Assembly: GCA_030272585.1 (NCBI GenBank)
Contig: BSYQ01000009.1
Coordinates: 1 to 64,000, forward strand
DNA length: 64,000 nucleotides
Reading direction: 5' to 3'
Source of the DNA: Bryopsis sp. KO-2023
Taxonomy: Eukaryota; Chlorophyta; Ulvophyceae; Bryopsidales; Bryopsidaceae
Shown here: piece by piece, positions 43,801-52,061 of the stretch
Layout: every line of letters starts with the position of its first letter
Position numbering within the stretch: position 1 is the stretch's first letter
Notes under the pieces: generated by a model
What the model saw: only the letters and a program-made list of their open reading frames with translations
Databases searched by the model: none
What the model was told of the DNA's origin: nothing
Translations under genes and position numbers: made by a program

Positions 43801-44428
43801 GTCGCTGACGACTAGTCATGGTACGACCTCAGCCCCCAAAACCACGCAGGCTGCAGTTGTTGCTCGTGAAACGAAAGCTAGCTCACACTGTGCAGTCGTT
43901 CCTCACGATCTGCGACTCTCTTGTTGGGTCACACTGCGCAGTCGTTCCTCACGACCTGCAACTCTCTTGGAAGGTCACACTGTTGGGCTTCCACGAACTT
44001 GCGCTGCCATGCTCATACGTCACTTTTACTTAGTGCAGCCTTGGTCAAGTCTCTTCGTCGTTCAACGAACTCGAACACCAATAGTCGGAGACGACAGGTT
44101 CGGCCCTGGGCCGTCTTCTTTGTCGTCCTCGCTGGCGATCACCTTTTCAAGGCTTCTTCAAAGCACGCTTTCGCTGGCACGACCATCACCACTGCAGATC
44201 GCTTTCCCCACCCTAGTCCAAAGGGTCGACAGTGGTGGGTAACCTCTTTTCTTTGCAACGCTGCTCTTCTCCAGCGTCTCAGTAGTCCATACTTCAGTAG
44301 CTTCCATAGCTGCTCGCGTTCTGCTCTTGTGGTCGCACCATTAGCGCTGCTCTTAGACCCCTTACTCCACTTTGCCACACAGGGTCGCACAATAAGTAAC
44401 ACTTATTGCGCCTTCGCTCCGAAACCAA

Positions 44429-44470
44429 TGAAACGAGGCTACTTTTTTCAAGGTCCCCTCGCCCTCCTAG
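44429..44470 (-). repeat. LARD-3 LTR, copy C, left piece
   Basis: First 42 bp of the third LTR; the rest resumes at 56480 after the CACTA element and its 3-bp duplication. Confidence 0.85.
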
Positions 44471-44760
44471 CACTAGTAAAAAAAGGCTCGATTTACCAGT
44501 TTATTTACCAGTTTTTGCACGAAGTTCAAACAAACGTTTCGTGCGTTTTTTCAGTTTACCAGTTTTTCAATTTACCAGATTACGACCACGATTACCAGTT
44601 TTTTTTTACCACATTATCAGAATTTACCAGTTTTCTGGGAGGTGGAAAAACTGGTAATCGTGGTCGTAAAGTGGTAAATTCGAAAAGTGACGACTTTTGA
44701 GAAACTGGTAATTTCAGGAATGTGGTAATTCTGAGACTGGTAAACTCAAGAATTAGAGAA

Positions 44761-45036
44761 TCAGTCATCACAGTAATGTTTGGCATGCAAAACTGGTGAT
44801 TCAAATTCAGTTTGAGATGGAACTGAACACAACTTCTTGTCATTAAGTACTCTCTTTACACAACCATAAACCAAACCCACATCCAATAACCCACTGTCCT
44901 CCCACAGGCCCCACCAAATACTAGCAACTGCAAAACACATAACCCTGGATGAACCTGGCTGGGGTTTTCTTATCTCGAACTCCAACCATTTGAAAGCCCC
45001 AAACGCACAAGGTGCACAGTAACACAGAAACTCCAA
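44761..45036 (-). other. Open frame in the CACTA interior, unknown
   Basis: About 91 codons, rich in Cys, Trp and hydrophobic residues, on the minus strand between the CACTA subterminal repeats and gypsy-2. CACTA elements often capture host gene pieces; I cannot match this to a family. It may be chance. Confidence 0.25.
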
Positions 45037-45185
45037 GTCTTGTCCCTATTTCATATTTCCCATCATTAATATTCGTGTTCTTGGAATCCCTCCTCCTATC
45101 GCTGCTTCAATCCAAGATTCTTATCCCAGCTTGGACACCTGCCCTTCTAGCCCTTCCCTCCCTATCATCTGAATATTGCTGACGA

Positions 45186-45607
45186 TGATAGTGAAGCTTG
45201 CGGGTGACGCAATAGTGGTCGGCTGTGTTGGTTGGATTCGTGATAACTTGCTGGCTAACGCAAGTATACTTGTGGGGTTTGTTGCTTTAGACAACTCTCT
45301 AGCTAGCGCGGTTGTGAACGCTACTAGAGCACTTGGGTTGGGAAGTGATTGCGTCAGGCAAACACTTAACACACACACACACAAACACACACACAAGCGG
45401 GAACACACCAATCCCACGAATCCCGAGTTCTTACAAAAGTAACTATGAGTGTCAAAACAACGAGTGGGCCTCTTAAGTACCCCTAAGTGTAGTACGCTGA
45501 CGCATGCCCCAAACTCTGGGTCTAATCTGTCTTACTCGCGAACCCACATGCGTCAGCCACCCTCGGCTCTATCCCAAACTACCTCGTATAGCGCTAAAAG
45601 ACTAACA
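45186..45607 (-). repeat. Gypsy-2 3' LTR
   Basis: 422 bp, no difference from the 5' copy noticed. It contains a CA-rich microsatellite (45372-45394). Confidence 0.95.
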
Positions 45608-45622
45608 TACGCCCCCCCCGCA
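45608..45622 (-). promoter_or_regulatory. Gypsy-2 polypurine tract
   Basis: On the minus strand a run of eight G (C-run on the plus strand) stands directly before the 3' LTR, equivalent to the longer G-run of gypsy-1. Confidence 0.6.
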
Positions 45623-45802
45623 AAAAGTGGGCGCCCACGCACACCAAAACACAAAGAAAAACAAAAACACAAAAACACAAACACAAAACTCACCCACTCC
45701 CATACCCACACCCAACTGTCTTGGACCTGTCTCTTGCTCTGACGTCGCTGACAGCTGCTGCACGCACACACTTGGTCGACGATAACGCCTTTTCCCTCCT
45801 CC

Positions 45803-47617
45803 TTAACGCTGTTCCTGCGCTTGCGCTTGCTGGATAGCACGCTGCTCCTGCGCATGCGCTTGCTGCACTGCACGATACCGGACACAGGGATCAAATGCGG
45901 CAGCCACCCTCTTGGATTTAAGGAATGGCAGATCCCTTGTGATGCCGGACACCTTGAGCTGCCGCTTCACACACATATTGCAGTGTGGCAACTTCTCGTG
46001 CTCAGCCGGGAACGAAGGGATTTCTTCGAACGTCGAGCGTGTCAGCTTCAACATATGGGCAGGTAGAGAGAATGGGGAGACGGTGGCGATGGACTTGTTG
46101 TCCACTTCCGCGACTTTTTGGACCGCCGTGACGATGCGCCCCAGCATCGAGTATGCCAACCAATGAGCATCACACACGAGGTGATACCCACAAGGAAGGA
46201 CGGAATACTTCTTCTGCGTCAGCCGCTGAGCACTTGCTTGCATTGGGCTTCTCCCGCACCAAATGCACATGGGCAACTCGTGAAAGTGCCGGTTGCCGCG
46301 GTAATTTTGCAAGGCTCGGTCCCTGGGGTTAGTATATTGGACCTTCGGCCATTTCTCTGACGCAGTGATGGGGTTGCAAGCCTCCTCGATATCCTCCCGT
46401 GACAGGTTCACTTCGCTGGGTGCAGCATCCACTTTGTCCTGAGCAGCCGCCCTTAGTCTTCTGAGCTTAACCTTTTCTCGGAAAGCCCGAAGTGCTGCTT
46501 CTGTTGGAGCTAACTCCAACGGTGGATGGACCGCACGCTGAACCTCTGTCACCTGGCTTGGCCCTTCATCATTCCTGATTTCCCCGTCCTCCAGTTCAGA
46601 ACTAGGACCTTCGAGCCTAGGAGGTGGACTGCCGAAGTCAATTTCTTCGTTAAAATCCAAGTCCAAAAGCTCCTCCTCTCTCATGTCGAATAAGTCCTCC
46701 CCCGGTGCTATTGCGGTAGCCTCATCTCCGGGAGTCTGAACTGTTGGCGCTGGTTGTGAGGGTGCTGGAGTCTTTAATGCGGCAGCCTTTAACTTGAGTA
46801 ACAAGTTGGCTCTTGCTGCATCTCCAGGCATACGATCCCTCGGTGGCTCACCACCTTCATCGTCACCGTCCTCTCGCCTTCTCTTTCCGTGTGGATCTTC
46901 ATCCCTACACGGCGAGCTTGGGCGTTTGTTTTTCCCTTTCCCCTTGCCCTTGCTTGAGCCTCCCGCATCATCGTCCTTGGACGGTTCCAGATCAAGTGTT
47001 GCGTTTGACAACAGAACTTGGACTTGGCGATCCAGTTCTTCGCGTACCCGTGGTGCTGGTACCGCCGGGTTCAAACGCAGCATCTTGTCCGTTGTTTCGC
47101 TCTGCACTTGAAGTTTTTCAGAGCCGTCTCTGAGGGACTCTCCCAGCAAATCGATCTGCAGCTCTTGTTCTGCCAATTCCTTCTTAAGGTTGTTGGCTGC
47201 TGCACTCCACGCGGTTGCTACAGCTCGCTGCAGCGTTTCCTCTACCGCGGTAAATCGATCCACTATTCCCCCGAGAGCTTGTTTACGGAGGTCATTCTCA
47301 CGATGGTTAGCCATCATGTGAGATTGGAACCTTTGCTTTTTCAGCTTCATGGCTTCCAATTTTTCTTCCAAGACCTTGGTCTTGTCCTCCGCTTCTTTCT
47401 TTTCCGCCTCCGCCTTATCCTTGGCTTTCTCCGCTGCCTCCTTCGCAGCCTCAGCTGCTTTCGTCCGGTCACTCAACTCTGCGAGCTGCCGGGTTAAGGC
47501 CTCATTGTTCTGCAGCACCTCCTCTGCGGTCGTAACAAAGTGCTGCAGCTCCTCTTCTTTTTGTGCTACCTCCGCTTCCAACCTCGCAATAATTGCGGCG
47601 GGTGTATCGGCAGCCAT
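45803..47617 (-). CDS. Gypsy-2 third gene: coiled-coil protein with RING-like Cys/His cluster
   Basis: The frame is open from 47701, but the first proper ATG is at 47617 (MAADTPAAII), giving about 604 residues. The N-terminal 230 residues are Ala/Glu/Lys-rich helix, probable coiled coil. A basic Gly/Lys stretch and acidic segments follow. The C-terminal half has C-x2-C (CIWC, about 450), C-x2-H-L-V-C-x2-H-W (about 475) and C-x2-C (CNMC, about 543); spacing after the HW is 60 residues, against 57 in gypsy-1. Apart from these residues and the general layout it differs strongly from the gypsy-1 protein, which argues for selection on the metal-binding core. The C-terminus has HAQEQR/QAQEQR repeats. 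No signal peptide or membrane segment. Function unknown. Confidence 0.85.
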   Translation of the reverse strand: MAADTPAAIIARLEAEVAQKEEELQHFVTTAEEVLQNNEALTRQLAELSDRTKAAEAAKEAAEKAKDKAEAEKKEAEDKTKVLEEKLEAMKLKKQRFQSHMMANHRENDLRKQALGGIVDRFTAVEETLQRAVATAWSAAANNLKKELAEQELQIDLLGESLRDGSEKLQVQSETTDKMLRLNPAVPAPRVREELDRQVQVLLSNATLDLEPSKDDDAGGSSKGKGKGKNKRPSSPCRDEDPHGKRRREDGDDEGGEPPRDRMPGDAARANLLLKLKAAALKTPAPSQPAPTVQTPGDEATAIAPGEDLFDMREEELLDLDFNEEIDFGSPPPRLEGPSSELEDGEIRNDEGPSQVTEVQRAVHPPLELAPTEAALRAFREKVKLRRLRAAAQDKVDAAPSEVNLSREDIEEACNPITASEKWPKVQYTNPRDRALQNYRGNRHFHELPMCIWCGRSPMQASAQRLTQKKYSVLPCGYHLVCDAHWLAYSMLGRIVTAVQKVAEVDNKSIATVSPFSLPAHMLKLTRSTFEEIPSFPAEHEKLPHCNMCVKRQLKVSGITRDLPFLKSKRVAAAFDPCVRYRAVQQAHAQEQRAIQQAQAQEQR

Positions 47618-47760
47618 TATGTTCGTCGGAAAGAAAGAAATAACAACGGTTTGTGCGTCTTTAGACTTTTTTTCACTCAGGAGCTCGCTCCGTTTACACA
47701 AACACTAGGGCAAAATGGTTCGAGGGCTGCGCTTATAAGGCTGGGTGACTCGTACACTTT
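47618..47760 (-). promoter_or_regulatory. Internal promoter region before gypsy-2 third gene
   Basis: On the minus strand a TATA-like CTTATAAGC (about 47731-47739) precedes the ATG by about 120 bp, the same spacing as in gypsy-1. GTAAACGGAGCGAGCTC, downstream of it, nearly matches a word in the same place in gypsy-1. Confidence 0.55.
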
Positions 47761-48066
47761 CCTCGTTGGGTTATTGGGGTGAGACACCAACGTTTCGCTC
47801 GGTTGGAGTCTCGTCAAGACCACCTCAACACGTCACTTGATAGGGGTTTTCTCGGAACAACCACACTATCTCGAATGTGACATCGTTTGCCCGGTTTCTA
47901 AAGTACTACTGAAGCTACACTTACTGCGCCAGCCAAATAACTTAGGCACCTAACGCATTAAAGATCAAGAGTTGGTTTGGAAGTCGACAGAGTTTTTCTA
48001 AGGTATCCTTTTTCGCGCCCCCTTGCTATAAGGAGTTCCACCTTAGCCATCAAACACTCTGTTTCC
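47761..48066 (-). other. Spacer between gypsy-2 pol and third gene
   Basis: About 300 bp without a long frame. It may contain upstream elements of the internal promoter. Confidence 0.5.
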
Positions 48067-51000
48067 CTATTCTCTTCCTTTCTGCAACTCTTTTCTTTCT
48101 TTCTCTTTAAATGCGCGAAGTATATCTGGTGCGTTAACCAGATTAGCTTCAGGTTCCCAAGTAGCGTCAAGTAGATCGTATCCTTTCCACAGCACTAGGT
48201 ATTCACGATTGCGTTTACCTCTAGCCCTTAGGATATTTTCGACCTCATACTCTACTTCGCTACCAATCAACTCTCCTTCTGGAGGTTGTATCTGCCTGCT
48301 GTTATCACTCGAGGCGTGATAACGCTTGAACTTAGAAACATGAAACACTGGGTGAATGAGCCATGTTTCCGGAAGTTGAACTCTGTAAGCCACCTTTGAT
48401 ATTTTCTCCACAATTTCAAAGGGACCCACAAATCGACGGCGCAGTTTGGGACTCACTTTGTTCAAAGCAGCCAACGGAATAAAACGGCTTTTTATCAGGA
48501 CTTTATCCCCTTTCTCAAAAGCAATATCTTTCCTCTTTTTGTTTGCACTCACACACATTCTGTGTTGTGCTCTAGAGTAATATGCTTTTGCGGTATCTAA
48601 GTCCTGTGCCATCCGTGCTACCATAGTCTTAACTGCTTCCACCTGAAATTGCGTTGCCGTCCCACCAATGTTTGGTGTTTCTGGATGGTACCCATACATC
48701 AAGTATGCAGGTGCGAACCCTGTACTCGCATTCACTGCATTGTTTGCTGCAAACTCTGCTGTAGGTAAATACTCAACCCACTTATGGGGATACCTCTCAG
48801 CATATGGCCTCAGGAAATTTTCCAGAGTACGTATGGTAACCTCACTCTGCCCATCCGTTTGAGGGTGGTAAGCTGTACTCATACGAATCTCTGTACCCAG
48901 AGCTTTAAAAAGCGTCTGCCAGAACTTGCTGGTAAAGCGAGGGTCTCTATCAGACACAATCACTTTAGGTAGGCCATGGTTGCGGTAAACATGTTCGATA
49001 AAAAGTTGGGCGTATCCTGCAGCGGTAATTTCTTTCGTACATGGGGCGAAATGCACAAACTTGGTAAGTCTATCGACAAAGACAGCTACAGCACTAAACC
49101 CATTGGATGCTGGTAGATCTGTCACCAAGTCAGTGGTAATCTGCTCCCACTTCCGCTCAGGTATTGGCAGGGGTTGAAGTAAGCCCATAGGCTTCTGTGT
49201 GTCAGCCTTTATTTGTTGGCACACAGGGCATTCGCGCACAAATGCCTTCAACTCATTCATCCACCCCTTCCACCAATATCGCCGCGCTAGGATTTCTCCT
49301 GTTCGCGCTGGTCCTGTATGGCCTGCTGAAGGTGTCTCATGGCACTCCTTCATAATCTTATTGCGCTGGCCTTTAGGAACCACCACTTTCTCGACTAATC
49401 CTCTCTTTGGGACCGTCCAGAGTATTCCCTCTCTGAGGAAATATCCCTCAACTTCCTCGCCACTCTCAAGCTTCCGCAATATCTTCACCAAGGAGTTATC
49501 AGCTTGGAGGGCTTGTTTCCACTCGTCTTGGCTTGCTTGATGCACGTGCCAAGTGGAAATGTTCATCGCAGTTTCCACGGGCTTAGGAACACTGCGGGAG
49601 AGAGCATCTGCTAACACATTAGCCTTGCCTTTGATATAGGAGATCTTGGGGTTGATCGAAGTCAGGTACCCCGCCTCAAGCCATCTTGCTTGGGTTCTAG
49701 AAAGGTTCCTCTGCGACAGAATATGCGTCAGAGGTTGGTGGTCAGTGAACACTGTTACTCCACCCGCACAACCTTCTAGATAATGTCTCCACTGCACCAT
49801 CGCATAACATATTGCACACAACTCTTTGTCGTATGGTGCATAGTTAAGCTCGGCAGGCTTGAATCTACGTGAGAGGTAAGCTATTGGCTGTAGCCCCTCT
49901 CCGTGATCCTGTGTTAACACGGCACCGATGGCCTCATTCGACGCATCAGTGATCACAGTGTAAGGCAGTGACGCATCTGGAAAAATAAGGACGGGAGCTT
50001 GACTCAAACGCTTTTTCAGTTCATTGAATGCGCCACGCTCAACCTGTCCCCATCTCCAGGGATGGTCTTTTTTCACTAAGTCATGGAGTGGTCCAGCAAC
50101 ATGTGCAAACTGGGGAATGAATTTCCTGTAGTATGAAACCATTCCAAGGAAACTACGTACATCACTAACACTCTGTAGTTCCTTCCACTCCTTCACTGCC
50201 TTCACTTTTTGTTCCTGTGGTTTTAACCCACTTCCGCTAATGCGGTAGCCAAGATAGTCTACTGTTGCGACAGCCAGCTCACTTTTACTTGCCTTAGCAA
50301 AAAGCTGATATTCTGCTAGTCGCGACAGGACTTTCTCTAAGTGTTCGGCATGCTGTTCCATGTTTTCAGAGAAGATGAGTATGTCATCAATAAAGACAAC
50401 AACAAAATCATCTAAAAACTCTGTGAGTAGGTCTTGCACTAGAGTTTGGAATTGCGCTGGGCAATTGGTTAGCCCAAAAGGCGCTACCAAAAACTCAAAG
50501 TGACCGTATCTCGTGCGGAACGCTGTTTTATCTGTATCAGATGGCCTTACTGGAAATTGCCAGTAGCCTGATCGCAGATCTAACTTTGAGAACACTTTGG
50601 CTTTGAACACTCTATCCATCAATTCTTCTGGCAGGGGTAAAGGATATCGGTTTTTCACCGTCACCTTATTGATCCACCTGTAATCCACACACATCCTTAA
50701 GCCTCCATCCTTCTTCGGTACAAACAGGATTGGCGCGCCCCAAGGGGACTCGGATGGTTTGATTTTCTTCTGTTCCAGAAGGTAGTCCACTTGTGCTTTC
50801 ACTTCATCCAGCTCTGCTGGTGAAAGCTTGTATATTGGACGATGGATAGGTGTTGGATCCTCCAGGTCTATCTTAAATTCATGACCTTTTCTCTTCGGCG
50901 GGATCCCTGGGGGTAAATCACGAGGGAACACACCACGGTGTGTTTCTACCACCTTTTTAATTTCGGCAGGGGTGTCTGAACGAATAAGTTTACCAATCTC

Positions 51001-51807
51001 ATCCTCAGTGTTGAATGGCTGTGTTCGCTCTATTGCGTCAGGCAATTCATGTTGGCCTAAAGCTTTCTCTTCAGATTCTTGCACTACAACCATGAATGCT
51101 GTCTCTGTTTTGAGATGACGCATCATTCTCTTCGCTGAACACTCAGTCACTGGCACTTCTTGCAGTATCGACTGTACTTTTCGTTCAGGTTCAATACTCT
51201 CTTGGGTTGGATGACGCAACGGGAGATGAAACACTTGGCTGTTTTTGCAAACTGAAATCTCATTCTGCTGAAAGTCTATGCGGGGGTTTTCTTTCTGCAA
51301 CCAAGGCATGCCCAATATTAGGTCATAACCAAGGTCTGGGAACAGATCCGCTTTCATTTTGCACTTCAGCCCTCCTATCTTTACTCGGAGGTTGTTACAG
51401 CTGCCAGCCAGTTCTTTAATATCTCCGTTTGCCAACATTGCTCTCTTTGAGCTTGGTGTAATCGACAACCCGAGATCACGCGCTACCTTATCATTGATAT
51501 AGTTTGCGGTACTTCCACAATCAATGAATGCATAAAGGTCCGTGGTCTTGATCCGTGCTTTTACTTCGTACCCTCTCACAGGCACTTCTTGAATTTTTAA
51601 CAGAGGGCATGTGTCACCCTTGGTTGACGAAGTTGATCGAACTTCTGACACATTAACTCGCTCTGTGGTAGACCGCTGGGTTGTTTCTGACCCACTATCG
51701 TCTACGTCTGCAGGCAGGGACTCCTGTAGACTACTCTGTGACTCCAATGAGCCCACAGATTCACTAACAGAGGGAAGAGATGCAGATGACGCATGAGGCG
51801 CGTCCAT
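48067..51807 (-). CDS. pol: Gypsy-2 Pol polyprotein with chromodomain
   Basis: From the first ATG at 51807 the product is 1,246 residues, but the frame is open upstream to about 52105 and overlaps the end of gag in the -1 frame, so translation probably enters by frameshifting. The upstream extension encodes an Arg/Lys-rich stretch like that at the start of gypsy-1 Pol. Protease is at about residue 96 (AFIDCGSTANY, again DCG), reverse transcriptase with FIDD near 473, RNase H (TDAS), integrase with H/H-C/C finger and D-D-E, and a chromodomain at about 1178-1235 (EYEVENIL ... YLVLWKGY ... TWEPE). It copies and integrates the element. Confidence 0.95.
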   Translation of the reverse strand: MDAPHASSASLPSVSESVGSLESQSSLQESLPADVDDSGSETTQRSTTERVNVSEVRSTSSTKGDTCPLLKIQEVPVRGYEVKARIKTTDLYAFIDCGSTANYINDKVARDLGLSITPSSKRAMLANGDIKELAGSCNNLRVKIGGLKCKMKADLFPDLGYDLILGMPWLQKENPRIDFQQNEISVCKNSQVFHLPLRHPTQESIEPERKVQSILQEVPVTECSAKRMMRHLKTETAFMVVVQESEEKALGQHELPDAIERTQPFNTEDEIGKLIRSDTPAEIKKVVETHRGVFPRDLPPGIPPKRKGHEFKIDLEDPTPIHRPIYKLSPAELDEVKAQVDYLLEQKKIKPSESPWGAPILFVPKKDGGLRMCVDYRWINKVTVKNRYPLPLPEELMDRVFKAKVFSKLDLRSGYWQFPVRPSDTDKTAFRTRYGHFEFLVAPFGLTNCPAQFQTLVQDLLTEFLDDFVVVFIDDILIFSENMEQHAEHLEKVLSRLAEYQLFAKASKSELAVATVDYLGYRISGSGLKPQEQKVKAVKEWKELQSVSDVRSFLGMVSYYRKFIPQFAHVAGPLHDLVKKDHPWRWGQVERGAFNELKKRLSQAPVLIFPDASLPYTVITDASNEAIGAVLTQDHGEGLQPIAYLSRRFKPAELNYAPYDKELCAICYAMVQWRHYLEGCAGGVTVFTDHQPLTHILSQRNLSRTQARWLEAGYLTSINPKISYIKGKANVLADALSRSVPKPVETAMNISTWHVHQASQDEWKQALQADNSLVKILRKLESGEEVEGYFLREGILWTVPKRGLVEKVVVPKGQRNKIMKECHETPSAGHTGPARTGEILARRYWWKGWMNELKAFVRECPVCQQIKADTQKPMGLLQPLPIPERKWEQITTDLVTDLPASNGFSAVAVFVDRLTKFVHFAPCTKEITAAGYAQLFIEHVYRNHGLPKVIVSDRDPRFTSKFWQTLFKALGTEIRMSTAYHPQTDGQSEVTIRTLENFLRPYAERYPHKWVEYLPTAEFAANNAVNASTGFAPAYLMYGYHPETPNIGGTATQFQVEAVKTMVARMAQDLDTAKAYYSRAQHRMCVSANKKRKDIAFEKGDKVLIKSRFIPLAALNKVSPKLRRRFVGPFEIVEKISKVAYRVQLPETWLIHPVFHVSKFKRYHASSDNSRQIQPPEGELIGSEVEYEVENILRARGKRNREYLVLWKGYDLLDATWEPEANLVNAPDILRAFKEKERKELQKGRE

Positions 51808-52061
51808 CTCATCCGGTGTGCTTTCCTTCTGTTCATTTTTCCAATCGCAGTTGTCATGTGCCGATTGGGTAGATGTGGAGAGTGTCTCTGTTCTCTCTTC
51901 ACGCGGTGTACTAGTCCGCCCCTCAGGTTTTCCGCTGTGAGTACAAACCTTTTTCGAGGCACCTACTTTTGATCTATGCTTCCTACGCCGCCTACGAACT
52001 CTGTTTCGCTTACGACGTTTGCGTCGGCCAGGCTCAGACGAAGCAGTTTCCTGCCTGGCGG

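Larger units (their letters stand above)
36218..44428 (-). mobile_element. Non-coding LTR element (LARD-3), unit B
   Basis: Second unit of the tandem array, almost identical to unit A over more than 7 kb. Differences are the lack of the solo LTR, a shorter minisatellite, and an extra segment of about 620 bp at 37233-37854. The primer-binding site complement GCTCCGAAACCA is at 44416-44427, directly before LTR C. No long reading frame. The structure is what unequal recombination between LTRs of neighbouring copies would leave. Confidence 0.8.
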
